Shown: positions 51,619-62,858 of the stretch, piece by piece
Position numbering within the stretch: position 1 is the first letter of the stretch
Layout: each line of letters begins with the position of its first letter
NCBI GenBank assembly: GCA_018398805.1
Contig: JAGFBZ010002548.1
Location: 1-64,000 of the forward strand
Source: Hirundichthys speculiger
Lineage: Eukaryota > Chordata > Actinopteri > Beloniformes > Exocoetidae
Length of the DNA: 64,000 nucleotides
Direction of reading: 5' to 3'
Made by a program: the position numbers and the translations under genes
The notes under the pieces: generated by a model
The model's input: the letters and a program-made list of their open reading frames with translations, nothing else
What the model was told of the DNA's origin: nothing
Database searches by the model: none

Positions 51619-53911
51619 TGCTGCTGACCTCTATCTCAGACACACAACCTTTCAGTCTCACAAACTGTGGTCTGTTTGTGAGGTAGTCATAATTCCAGGA
51701 GGTTGTGGAGGAATCCACCTGGAACTTATGGAGCTTCTCACATAATAACGCAGGCTGAATTGTATTAAAAGCACTTGAGACATGAAAGAACATGACCCTC
51801 AAAGTGCTGCCTGATTGGTCCAGATGAGAGTGGGCTCTGTGAAGCAGGTAGATGATGGCGTCTTCAACCCCAAGCCCATTACGATATGCAAACTGTAATG
51901 GGTCCTGAAAGGTGCTGACCTGCTTGTTGAGGTGGACCAGTAAGAGTCTCTCCAGGACTTTCATGATGTGAGATGTCAGGGCAACTGGTCTGTAGTCATT
52001 AGGTTCAGCTGGTTGTGGTTTTTTAGGCACTGGAACAAGGCAGGATGTTTTCCACAGCACAGGAACTGTTCTCTGTCACAAACTGGTGTTGAAGAGGTGC
52101 TGGAGAATCGGACATAGTTGCAATGAGCAGGTCTTGAGAACTCTGGGACAGACACCGTCTGGACCTGCAGCCTTGTTCTGGTTCAGTTTCTCAAGTTGTT
52201 TTTTGACCTGATTGCAGGAGACAGACAGAGTGGAGGGGGAGGCAGAGGAGGTCTCTGAGGTGGAGAAAGATGATGCTGGTCTCTGGTCCGTGACTGAGCT
52301 GCAGGGTGACAGAGTGGAGGTGTGACAGGAAAGCTGTGGGCTCACCGAGGGTGTGTGGTCTGTTTGGCTGGAGGCAGGGAGGGAACTGAACCTATTGAAG
52401 AACGTGTTCAGTTCATTAGCTCTGTCCAGACATCCATCAGTCTGGTCCCCCTTTGCCTTGAAGCCGGTGATCTTCTTCATTCCAGACCACACATCCCTCA
52501 CGTTGTTCTGCTGGAGCTGACTTTCTAGCTTCTTCCTGTAGTCCTCCTTGCACTTCCTGGTTTGTTCTTTAATTAGTTTTTGTGTTGTCTTCAATAACTC
52601 CCTGTCCCAATCCCTGAAGGCTTTCTTTTTGATGTTCAACAGCTTTTTCAGGTCTCTGGTGATCCAGGGTTTGTTATTGGGGAAGCACCTCACAGTTCTT
52701 GTTGGAACGATGCTGTCCACACAGAAGTTTATGTAATCTGTCACACACTCAGTCATGGCATTGATGTTGTCTCCATGAGGTTCACAGAGGGCATTCCAGT
52801 CCGTAGCCTCAAAGCAACCTTTCAGAGCATCTTCAGCTTCATTAGACCAGGTTTTGATAGTTTTTATGATCACTGGTTGCTGCTGAACGATGGGCTTGTA
52901 GGTGGAGGTGAGAAAAACCAGATTATGGTCAGATCTTCCTAAAGGTGGCAGGGCAGAGCAGCTGTATGCAATTTTAATATTTGCATAAAATAAGTCCAAT
53001 ATCTTATTTTCTCTGGTGGAGCAGCTGACAAACTGTTGAAATGATGGTAAAGCTGTAGAGAGGGAGACATTGTTGAAGTCTCCAGAGATCGCCATAACTG
53101 AGTTTGGATACTGTGTTTGCAGCCTTGCAATAATGGAGCTGATGACATCACAGGCTGCGTCTGGAGCGATACCAGGTAGAATATAAACCGCTACCAGAAT
53201 AACACAGGTAAAATCTCTGGGTAAATAATAAGGACGGAAACTCACAGCTAACAGTTCAAGGGCCCTTGTGCAGATCTTCTCCTTGACGGTGACATGTCCA
53301 GGATGACACCAACGCTGGTTAACCAGCACTGCAATCCCACCTCCCCTCAGCTTCCTGCTGAGTTGCTTACTGCGGTCTGCTCGGACCGTCTTAAAGCCGC
53401 GAACAGACACGTTACAGTCTGGGATGTGTTCATGCAGCCACGTCTCGGTGAAACACATGAGACTACATTCTCTGTATTCTCTCTGGGACCTGGTTAGCAT
53501 CTCAAGCTCGTCCGTTTTGTTAGCTAGCGATCTGACGTTACCCATCACAACAGTTGGAAGAAACGGTTTAAATCTCCACCGCTTTTCTCTCTGCTTCACT
53601 CCTGCCCTGTATCCTCTTCTCTTTCTTCTCAACTCCATTGGAATTTGTCGTGTTATTTCACTGCCAATCCTCATTTTAGAGAGTTTTAGCAGTTGATCAC
53701 GACTGTAAACAAGTCCAGCGTTGCCATGGAGACACATCATAACAAGTATCGGAGACAGCCAAAAAGAGACAAAAGTATTCTGAAAACTCTCCCGTGCAGC
53801 ACAGCCTCCGAACCGACGTAAAAACCTCTTCAAAAAAATTGATAAAAATGACAGCTGTATTTCAAAGACAAAAAGAAAATAGAAAAAATTATTAAAACTA
53901 TGTGAGAGCAA
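51437..53911 (-). pseudogene. Rex1 ORF2: endonuclease and RT, interrupted by one UGA
   Basis: The frame from 53,911 encodes an AP endonuclease (CFTETWLHEHIPD, ISGDFNN, LGRSDHNLVFL), a linker, and NKAAGPDGVCPRVLKTC at the RT start. It stops at UGA (52,076-52,078) and resumes in the same frame with VPVLWKTSCLVPVPKKP, DYRPVALTSHIMKVLERLL, LQFAYRNGLGVEDAI, SSAFNTIQPALL and the catalytic YSDDSAVVG. Both enzyme active sites look complete; the stop and the later frameshifts disable the protein. Confidence 0.9.
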
Positions 53912-53949
53912 CTACAATTTGCAGCCACCTTGCAGCGCATTCTAGAATA

Positions 53950-54047
53950 GATGTTTTAATGTTTTAATAACAGTGGTACCCCCCTCCCGCGTGACGTCAC
54001 ATTCGTCCAAAAACATCCTGAACAATAAAGATATATATTATGCCATA
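53950..54047 (-). repeat. Mag-type Gypsy 3' LTR, piece 2
   Basis: Matches 58,578-58,659 with few changes (AACAGTGGTACCCCCCTCCC and CATCCTGAACAATAAAGATA). Contains a full GTGACGTCAC CRE at 53,991-54,000 where the 5' LTR has GTGACATCAC. Confidence 0.88.
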
Positions 54048-54436
54048 ATACCACATCTCCCTTTCTTTGAGACCAAAGCGTGGACCACTTCCGTCTCTGC
54101 AGGTTGCGAGGGGGAGTTTATTCTGCCCTTTTTTGCTGGAAGACATATTTCTGAACTGTCCTTGTTTAAAGCATGCAAAAATAAAAGTAAAATAGCACAA
54201 CACATTACCACGGTGTCAAACATTACTTTAGCAAGCTGTGAATATCTTGCAGGCTGTGTTCATCAAAACTTAAACTCTTCATTTTCAGGTAAATGTAAAC
54301 AATAAACCTAACAATTTCACTCAACTTCTGTTTTTCAGTATCATAATATTCACCCTTACATTTCCATTTGAATCTTTTCTTTATTTATTTTATTTTATTT
54401 TATTTTATTTTTTTACACAACCATTAAATCAATTAA

Positions 54437-55506
54437 TTACAAATCAAGTCTCTGTGGTTTCTTAACCTCTCTCCCAGACCTAGTACACACAGTCTCTGTG
54501 GTGGGGTCCTCCCTGCTGGGTAATGTTGTCTCTGGTGGAGCTGGCTCTGGAGTAGCTGAATCTTCTTCCACTGAGTTATCAGTGCTGACAACCCCACTGT
54601 TGGTCTGCAGTGGCACGAGGTGGTGCCTGTTCCTCCTCAGTGTGCCCTGAGGCACCTGGACAAGATATAAATGAGGTGTGTTGTGTGTAGATACCACTGT
54701 GCCCTGGACTCGTGCGTCAGTGATCCACACATCCTCTCCAGGTACGAGTGGCTCAAGGTGTCTCGCTCCGTGTCTCTTGTTAAAGGATCTTGCATCATTC
54801 ATCCTCTTCTCCCTTTCTTTGGCCTCCAGCGTGTTGTAGTCAGGCAAAGCTGGATTCAACAGGGTTGGAAGAGTAGGAACTGTAGTGCGAAGGCGGCGCC
54901 CCATCAACAGCTCGGCCAGGCTGTAACCGTTCTGCAGAGGGGTTGCTCTGTATGCCACCAACGCAAGATATGGGTCTGATGCATTTGTCAGCAGGTGTTT
55001 CACAGTTTGTACAGCGCGTTTCACCTCCCCATTGTTCTGGGGATACTTGGGCTGCTGGTGATATGTGTAAAACCATACTCAGCAGCAAAGTTTTTGAAAT
55101 GGCTGCCTGAGAATTGAGGCCCATTGTCGCTCTTGAGATAATTACAAATTCCATGACGAGAGAACATGGACTTCAAGTGTACCACAACATCATCGGACCT
55201 TGTGGGTGACAGCAGTGCAATTTCCACATACCTTGAGAAATAGTCAACCACTAATAAATAGGTTTGGCCCTTCAGTGTGAACAGGTCGGCTCCCAAGGTT
55301 TGCCAAGGCCTGTCTGGCATCTCGGTTGGCATCAGCGGTTCCTTGACGTTCTTTCTCACTTGAATGCAGGTTTCACATCTCAGCACTATGTCATTGAGCT
55401 GGCTGCTGGGACTCAGCAGCCACCATACTGTCTGTTTAGCCCGGCTCCTGCACTTTCTCACCCCCAGGTGACCCTCATGCAGTCTCTTTAGCACATCCCC
55501 CCTCAA
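54437..55506 (-). pseudogene. pol: Integrase of Mag-type element 1
   Basis: The N-terminal part (55,021-55,506) has HEGHLGVRKC, RCETCIQVR, ADLFTLKGQTYLLVVDYFSR and LKSDNGPQFSG. After a frameshift near 55,022 the C-terminal part (54,437-55,024) has YLALVAYRATPLQNGYS, AELLMGRRLRT and a basic tail. The catalytic Glu lies at the shift. Confidence 0.85.
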
Positions 55507-55509
55507 GGC

Positions 55510-56658
55510 TTATGGGATGACGAGTGTCAAGCCCCGAAGCAGCAGTTCATCGTGCACAGTCAACAATGCTTTCTCAGCCCAGTATTTCCTCAATTCTCCC
55601 TGCAGTAGGCTTTTGTCAGGCCAGCCATGTGTGCAGTACTCCATCAGTGTAGAGCATGTGTTGTCTGCCTTGAGGTGCTCGCGTAGGCTGCTCAGATAAT
55701 CTCCACCGACAGGAATGTTGCTGATGACAAAGTCTACATAGATATTGGTGTCCTCTAGTAGGCTCATGTCTGTATGAGCTCTTGGGCTCCCAGCGGAGCA
55801 CGAGATAGGGTGTCGGCTGTCCACAAACTTTTCCCAGGGACATGTTGGACTGTATAGCTATATCTCATGAGCCTCATCCTGAATCTTTGGATTCTTGGTG
55901 GGAGGTCATCCAAAGCTTTCACTCCCAGCAGACTCACCAATGGCTTGTGGTCGGTCTCCAGCTCGAATGGTCTGCCCCAAATTAAGCAGCTGAACCTTTC
56001 GCATGCCCACGTTGCAGCCAGTGCTTCCTTCTCTACTTGAGCATAGCATTGCTCAGTTGGTGACATCGACCTGGATGCATATGCTACCACTCGTGACCAC
56101 TCGCATGTGACCACTCGTTGTCGCTCTTCTGCAGCAAGACTGCCCCAGGCCAAAAGAAGAGGCATCAGCAGAGATTTTCAGTGCACTATTTGGGTTGTAT
56201 AGTGTGAGCACTGGTGTAGACGACAGCTCCCTTTTTAACTGATCAAAAGCGGTCTGCTGTTCTGTCCCCCAGAACCAGTGGTTCTTCTTGGACAGCAGGT
56301 CCCGGAGCACTTTGTCCTTTTCAGCCAGGTTAGGCATGAAGCGGCCCAGCTGATTGACAATGCCCAGAAAACTCCTGAGTGCACTGACATTTTTGGGTGC
56401 ATCCATCTCTTGTACCACTCTTGTCTTCTCTGGATCTGGTTTCACTCCATCTGCCGAAATTACATGACCCAGGAATCTGACTGTGTGGCGTGTGAACTCA
56501 CATTTGTTTATGTTAAGCGTAATTCCAGTCTTTTGTGCCTTCTCCAGCACCGCGTGCAGCCGCACATCATGCTCCTCCTGCGTCTTTCCCCAGACCAGGA
56601 TGTCATCCATGTGACACAGAACCCCCTCAAGGCAGCTGGTCACTTCGGTCACCATCAT
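55510..56658 (-). pseudogene. pol: RT (C-terminal half) and RNase H of Mag-type element 1
   Basis: 56,053-56,658 carries HMDDILVWGKTQEEHD (the polymerase site is MDD after His in this family), FLGHVISADGVKPDPEKT and the RNase H start KISADASSFGLGQ. 55,764-56,165 carries RVVAYASRSMSPTEQCYAQV, EKEALA and TDHKPLVSLLG. 55,510-55,824 is the linker (EDTNIYVDFVISNIPVG). Frames differ from piece to piece. Confidence 0.85.
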
Positions 56659-57950
56659 CCTCTGAAAGTGCTCGGGGGCTGATGCTATACCGAAGGGTAG
56701 ACAGTTAAAATAATAGCGCCCAAAAGGCGTAATGAAGGTGGTGTATTTAGCAAACGCCTTTGGTATCTGTCAAAAGCCCATATTGGCATCCAATTTGCTG
56801 AATACAGTTGCACCAGCTAGCATGCCCAGAGTGTGTTTCGACAGAAGGCAGGATGAACTTTTCTCTGCAGACTGCATCATTCATTTTTGTGAAATCCACA
56901 CAAATGCGAACATCACCTGACTTCTTTGGCACCACCACCATTCCAGCACACCAATCAGTCGGCTACTCGATCTTGGTGATTACCCCCATCTTCTCCATAC
57001 GGTTTATCTCCTCCTTCACTTTTCCCATGAGCGGCAGAGGGACCCTGCGTGGCGTGTGGAGAGAGAATGGCACAGCATCGGGCTTCAATTTAATCGAGTA
57101 TGGCCTCTGCACAAGACCCAAGCCACTACACAGCTTTGGATATTTTTGTTTCACTGAGTCCATTGTGATGCTGTCAACCCTGTACACCAGCTGGAGCCGT
57201 TCTATAGCAGGCCTTCCCAACAGCGCAGTGTGCAAGTCTTTAACAATATAAATGTCCTCTGTGGCTGTCTTGTTGCCACTGCACAGTGTTTCTTTGGCTA
57301 CACCCAGGACAGAGAGCACATCGCCACCTGGCCCAAACAAAGGGCGTGTTGACTTTGCCAGGTGTTTCACATCACGCCCCACCTGTTATGTCATAATACA
57401 CTTCGGCTGGCAGGGCAGTGACATCAGCACCAGTGTCTATTTTAAAGCACATTTTCCTGTGTCTCACATGTATCTGCACAGTCCATGGATCTTTTCCAGC
57501 CTCCACGGCCCCCAGGAAAAAGCTATCCTCTTCTTCTGCAATAACAGCATTCAGGGATTTTTCACTGATTCTGCACACTTTTCCATAATGTCCCTTTTTC
57601 CCACAGTTGTGACACACAGCATCTTTAGCAGGGCATTCCATTTTACTATGTGAGGGCATCTTCCCACATCTGCCACAGGCTTTCGAGCCCAGCTGTGCCC
57701 GTGCATTGGGAGTAATTTTGCCCTGTTTGTGTGGCTGGGGCTTTGGGAGAAATTTTGATTTTCTGTAGCTTTTAGCATGCACTGCATCAACATTAGAGCA
57801 CTTACTAGTACTGCTGTTTTCTCCTCTTAAATAAGACTGCTGTCGTCTGACTTCTTCAGACTGCCGGGCTTTTGTGATGGCAGTTTCAAGGGTTAGGTCT
57901 CTATCCAGCTGTAGCTTTTCCAACAGTGAGACATTTTTCAGTCCGACCAA
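56658..57950 (-). pseudogene. Nucleocapsid, protease and RT start of Mag-type element 1
   Basis: 57,372-57,950: two knuckles, CGRCGKMPSHSKMEC and CHNCGKKGHYGKVC, then the protease active site FKIDTGADVTALPA. 56,963-57,382: a protease-RT linker with IKLKPDAVPFSLHTPRRVPL. 56,747-56,941: RT start MVVVPKKSGDVRICVDFTKM. Two zinc knuckles, DTGAD and HMDD together are typical of the Mag clade. Confidence 0.85.
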
Positions 57951-57968
57951 TAGTCTGTCGCGGATCAG

Positions 57969-58390
57969 CTAATTCTGTAGTTGTCCGTAGTCGCAGTGTT
58001 CAGCTAGTCCGTATAGAGCAGTGATGAAAGAATCCACCATTTCTCCTGGTAATTGCACACGCTGGTTGAACTTGGCTCTTTCATAGATGACATTCTTTTT
58101 GGGCACAAAAAATGCATCAAAGCCTTCCTTAACAGGCGTATATTTCTTCCTGTCATCTGCGGTTAGCGGTAGCCCCCTTAGCACGTCTTCTGCCTCATCG
58201 CCCATGCAATACACTGTTCACCTGGTTTTCCTCTGACATTGTGTTTAAGCTGCTGGCAAGTCGAAAACGGTCAAATCTTCTGCTCCAACGCTTCCACTCT
58301 TGAGGCTTGGTAAAATCAAAAGACTCTGGAGGTTGTATAGAGAACGTAGCAGTAGGTGGTTGCGTCATCTCTGCTGGCTCGTCTCCCCGT
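57969..58390 (-). pseudogene. gag: Gag capsid of Mag-type element 1
   Basis: The 57,969-58,214 frame has GDEAEDVLRGLPL and VIYERAKFNQRVQLPGEMVD. The true start, in another frame at about 58,347, reads MTQPPTATFSIQPPESFDF. A stop or shift lies between them near 58,215. Confidence 0.8.
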
Positions 58391-58459
58391 ACTTCTCTCC
58401 AAACGACTCACTTTTCCCTTTGTTCAACTCCGTTCACAGGTCGCCCAGATCTGACACCA

Positions 58460-58659
58460 TGTCGGGTTATTATATCAAAAAGGTTCAAACAACAACGTGC
58501 TCGGAGTTGGTCTTTATTGGTATCACTTGCAATACACCGGTACTGAGCAGAATGAATGAATTTCCGGCAGCTACAGCAATAACAGTGGTACCCCCCTCCC
58601 GTGTGACATCACATCCGTCCAAAAACATCCTGAACAATAAAGATATATATTATGCCACA
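58460..58659 (-). repeat. Mag-type element 1 5' LTR (200 bp)
   Basis: In element orientation begins TGTGGCATAATATATATC and ends ATAATAACCCGACA. AATAAAGACC lies about 70 bp before the end. It is immediately followed on the plus strand by the leader and gag of a second, oppositely oriented element. Confidence 0.88.
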
Positions 58660-58680
58660 CTGTTAATGCCCGCGATCCAG

Positions 58681-60257
58681 ATGGCTGATGAGGACGGCGG
58701 CGACGCGGCTCCCCAAGCTCCACAAGCTCCACAGCTACAGGCTAAAGCGAACGCTCCGGGCGCTACGTTCACCATTCAACCACCGGAAGCCTTCGACTTC
58801 TCAAAACCTCAAGATTGGGAACGGTGGATACGCAGGTTCGAGAGATTCTGACTGGCTAGCAACCTCCATCTTAGCACAGAGGCTAACCAGGTGAACACAC
58901 TGATCTACTGCATGGGGGATGAAGCAGATGATATCTTGCGGGACATGACTTGACCACCGCACAGAGACAGCAGTACGGCCCGGTAAAAGCCACGTTTGAA
59001 GCATACCTCCTGCCCAGGAAAAATGTTATATATGAGAGGGCAAGATTCAACCAAAGAGTCCAGCAGCCGAACGAGCCTGTGGATGTTTTCATTACTGCCT
59101 TGTATGTATTAGCTGAGAACTGCCAATATGGCGCACTCCACGACGAGCTAGTAAGAGATCGCATCGTGGTGGGTCTGAGAGACATCAGTCTATCTGAAAG
59201 GATGCAGTTGGACAGAGATTTGACACTGGGAAAAGCAGTCCAGCAAGCCAGACAATCTGAAGTGATTAAAAAGCAGCAGACAGACCTCAGAGGTGGAGGT
59301 AGGATGGACATTGATGCTGTGACAAAAAGCAGAAAACAAAAACCATTCACACCCAAGTCCTCTTATCACTCAAATCACCAGTCTACAAAGCCACAACCAT
59401 CTTCTGATCGCCAGTCTACATGCTACAGATGTGGAAAATCCCCTGGCCATTTAAAAGCACAATGCCTAGCCAAAGAGGTGACATGCCACATGTGTGGAAA
59501 GAGAGGTCATTACAGTAAAGTATGTAAATCTACCAAAACAGTCCATGTTGTAGAAACAGAAAACAGTGACTATCCCTTGTTCTTAGGCTCAGTTGATGCA
59601 GGCTTAGACCCGTGGTATGCTGATTTGACTATAAGAAACCATAAAGTCAGGTTTAAGATAGACACAGGAGCTGATGTTTCAGTTATTCCAGCCCAAACCT
59701 TCTATGGCATTACCGAAAGAGACACACAGTTGCTTAAGTCGGACAGACCGCTGTTTGGTCCAGGCCGCATGCCCTTATCAGTGTTAGGCAGGTATAGTGA
59801 GTCACTATGTAAAGGAGAGCAGGTGATACAGGAAGATATTTATGTTGTCAATGACTTGAATGTAGCCCTGTTAAGCAGACCAGCAAGTGTAAAGCTGAAA
59901 CTAGTTTACAAAGCAGACAGCATAGATATGTCAAAAATGGAAGAATCCTACCCAAAGTTGTGTAAAGGTTTAGGGATGATGCAGCAGCCTTATACGATTA
60001 AGCTTAAGCCAGACGCTATTCACTGGCCACCCCGAGACGGGTCCCCATCCCTCTACTTGGCAAAGTCAAAGAGGAACTCAAGAAAATGGAGGACACTGGA
60101 GTCATCTCCAGAGTGGAGGAGCCAACTGACTGGTGTTCGGGCATGGTCCCAGTGCCAACAAAGACGGGCTCAGTACGCATCTGTGTTGACCTCACCCGCC
60201 TCAACAAAGCAGTCTGCAGAGAGAAATACATACTGCCTTCAGTTGAACAGACTCTAG
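58681..60257 (+). pseudogene. gag: Gag-protease of Mag-type element 2
   Basis: ATG at 58,681 opens MADEDGGDAAPQAPQAPQLQ. Stops occur at 58,849-58,851 and 58,948-58,950. The long frame 58,950-60,257 covers capsid (VIYERARFNQRVQQPNEPVD), the knuckles CYRCGKSPGHLKAQC and CHMCGKRGHYSKVC, protease FKIDTGADVSVIPA, and the linker to about 60,018, where the frame is lost. Confidence 0.88.
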
Positions 60258-61190
60258 GATCTCTGGCAGGAGCTCGGGTCTTCAGTAAGTTAGATGCCAA
60301 CCGAGGATTTTGGCAGATCCCATTATCCCCTGAGTCAGAGCACAACTTTTATTACTCCCTTTGGCCGCTTTTATTTTAACAGACTGCCTTTCGGCATAGC
60401 GTCCGCCCCAGAACATTTTCAGCGGCGCATGTCCATGATTCTCGATGGACTACCGGGGGTTGTATGTCACATGGACGATATCCTCATTTGGGCTGAAAAT
60501 CCACAGCAGCATGACATCAGACTACACTCCGTACTTCGCAAGCTTCAAAAAGCCGGGGTCACACTTAACATGGAGAAGTGTGAGCTTCGCAAAACTCAAG
60601 TAAAATTCCTTGGTCACATTCTGTCGGCTGATGGTGTGCAGCCAGACCCAGACAAAGTAAAAGCTGTTATGTCCATGAAAGAGCCAGCCAATACAGGAGA
60701 AATTCGCAGTTTCCTGGGAATGCTAAATCAGCTGGGAAAGTACATTCTGGGCCTGGCAGAAAAGGACAAGCTGCTGAAAGACCTTCTCTCTAAAAAGAAT
60801 CACTGGGCCTGGGGTTGTGCACAGCAGAAAGCATTTGAGCTGCTAAAAACATGTCTCACATCGCCACCTGTACTGACACTTTACGACCCTAAGAAAGATC
60901 TGAAACTGTCGATGGATGCCTCTTCATATGGACTGGGTGCAGTTCTCCTTCAGAAGGAGGGAGAGGAGTGGAAACCAGTCGCGTACGCATCACATGCACT
61001 GACAGACACAGAACAAAGGTATGCCCAAGTGGAGAAAGAGGCACTAGGACTGACGTGGGGGTGTGAGTGATTCAGAGACTTTCTTATTGGGAGACACTCT
61101 GCCCTGGAAACTGATCACAAGCCACTAGTCAGTCTGCTAGGTCAGCAGGCTCTAACTAAGCTTCCTCCCAGAATCCAAAGGTTTCGACTC
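60086..61190 (+). pseudogene. pol: RT and RNase H of Mag-type element 2
   Basis: 60,086-60,379: VPTKTGSVRICVDLTRLNKA and FSKLDANRGFWQIPL. After a shift, 60,294-61,070: RLPFGIASAPEHFQRR, CHMDDILIWAENPQQHD, FLGHILSADGVQPDPDKV and SMDASSYGLGAVLLQKEG, ending in a stop within RNase H. The remaining RNase H (TDHKPLVSLLGQQAL) follows to 61,190. Confidence 0.88.
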
Positions 61191-61196
61191 AGGCTC

Positions 61197-62549
61197 ATGA
61201 TGTACAGCTACTCTATCTCACACACACCTGGCAAAACACTGTGTACAGCTGACACACCTGTCAGTCAAAATTCTCGATCACAACAAACTGACAAGGGCTT
61301 AATGGAAGACACAAACATCTATGTAGATGAAATTGTCAATTGCATGCCCGCTAGCTCAACCTATATGACACAGCTGAGAGAACAACTGCAGGAAGACAGC
61401 GTGTGCTCAGAAGTCATGTTACACTGTCAGCATGGATGGCCTGACCGTAGCCAGCTCACAGGTCCGGTGAAAGCTTACTGGTCTGATAAAGCCCTACTTA
61501 CAGTATATGATGGACTACTGCTCAGGGGTTCCAGATTAGTCATTCCCACAGCTATGCGCAACTCTGTCCTCGATGCTCTACACGAGGGACATCAAGGGAT
61601 GACCAGGTGCCAGCGGGCCAGAGAGACTGTATGGTGGCCTAGCTTGAGTGGCCAACTAAACGAGCAAGTGAGATCCTGTCAAACATGCATCAAAGAGCGT
61701 GCCAACCCTGTGGAACCACTATTGTCCAGTAAACTCCCAGAGAGACCATGGCAAAAAGTCGGTTCTGATATGTTCACACTCAACCGAGATGACTACCTTT
61801 TAGTAGTGGACAATTATTCTAGGTATGTGGAGATTGCCAAATTAACCCCCACACGTTCACAGGACATTATTGTGCACCTTAAGTCGATGCCCTGGCCAGA
61901 GGGTGGTGAACTTGGGCATGTGCTTGAGTATACTACTCTCTGACACGGTAGAAGCGCTTTTATAGCGCTGACCCAAGCACCGTTGACCCCTGTCCATATG
62001 TTGTTGTTGTTGTTTCTGTATGTTTCTCTTGGACGGTGTACTGGGAAGACAAATTTCACTGTGTTGGGACGCTGGCTCAGTGACAATAATAAATCTGATT
62101 CTGATTCTGATTCTGATTCTTCTCCAGACATGGGGTCCCTGAGGAATTTTTCAGTGACAATGGTCCACAATATTCTAGCCAACAGTTCAAAGACTTTGCA
62201 GCAGCTTACGGGTTCACTAACGTCACTAGCAACCCTAGGTTTGCTCAGAGCAACGGAGAGGCAGAGCGCCACGTCCAACACGTGAAACAAATGCTAAAGA
62301 AAGCGAAGGATCCATATCTCGCTCTGTTAGCGTACAGAGCTACACCACTCGCAAATGGATACAGTCCCGCTCAACTCCTTATGGGCAGGAGACTGCGCAC
62401 ACCAGTGCCCCAGCATCCTTCTCTACTCACTCCAGAGCTTCCAGTCAGCACCGTCGTTGCAGCGAAAGAAAAGGAGAGGAGAGAAAAGGACACTGCAAAC
62501 TTCAACAGAAGACACCGTGCGAGGCATCTGAGTCAGCTAACACCAGGTG
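61197..62549 (+). pseudogene. pol: Integrase of Mag-type element 2, split by an insertion
   Basis: 61,197-61,889 has HEGHQGMTRCQRARETVWWP, SCQTCIKER and GSDMFTLNRDDYLLVVDNYS. The core is interrupted after codons for LKSM by 231 bp of foreign DNA, then resumes at 62,121 with FSDNGPQYSSQQFKDFAAAY and, further on, LLAYRATPLANGYSPAQLLM. The DDE aspartates and glutamate would all be encoded if uninterrupted. Confidence 0.85.
61890..62120 (+). mobile_element. LINE/SINE 3' fragment with (GATTCT)n tail
   Basis: The foreign block in the integrase ends GTGACAATAATAAATCTGAT and a hexamer array at 62,094-62,120, like the 3' end of a CR1-type LINE. No clear target duplication; family not assigned. Confidence 0.65.
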
Positions 62550-62858
62550 TTAGATCCCCCAGTTTTGGTTCAGTCTCTGACTAGCAGAGTCTGTCACCGG
62601 GACCAGCTCTCCGTCTCTTCAGGTAAGAAGTTGCGGTCTAGGAGGGGTTCCTCGCTAGATTTCCTCAACTTATTTAAACTGGTGTCGAGGAGATACGCCT
62701 AGCTCTCACTGCCTACTTACAGACGTCTACCCCGCTTACCCCAATAACTGACCTAAGAGGAATAGCCGGGTGGCTTGAAGTCCAGCTATCGGTCACGTCT
62801 GTTAACGGCAGCTCTCCTCTTAAGATCTGGGCTCTTGTTACCGGCTAGGATGAATTTT
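62550..62858 (-). other. Leader-like sequence next to the LTR, no gene
   Basis: Lies between truncated Mag-type element 2 and the LTR-like block. No open frame of note. Probably the 5' leader of the element whose LTR follows, on the minus strand. Confidence 0.35.

Larger units (their letters stand above)
50693..53949 (-). mobile_element. Rex1 LINE, copy 2, nearly complete but mutated
   Basis: Minus-strand LINE inserted in the Mag-type LTR, with LTR sequence on both sides joined at TAA. The 3' end is AAATACTTTATTTATCCCAT and AAAGGGAAATTCAATG. Endonuclease, RT and C-terminal domain are all present, split by one stop and two frameshifts. Confidence 0.9.
54048..58459 (-). mobile_element. Mag-type Gypsy element 1, internal region
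   Basis: Polypurine tract (minus AAAGAAAGGGAGATG, 54,054-54,068) next to the 3' LTR, then integrase, RNase H, RT, protease and gag going rightward, and a primer site TGGTGTCAGATCTGGGCG (minus strand, 58,440-58,457) like the tRNA-Leu complement. Several frameshifts throughout. Confidence 0.88.
58660..62549 (+). mobile_element. Mag-type Gypsy element 2, without LTRs
   Basis: Same family as element 1 but on the plus strand. Starts 21 bp before gag and ends inside the sequence after integrase. No LTR in its own orientation is found at either side. Coding regions contain several stops, shifts and an insertion. Confidence 0.88.
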
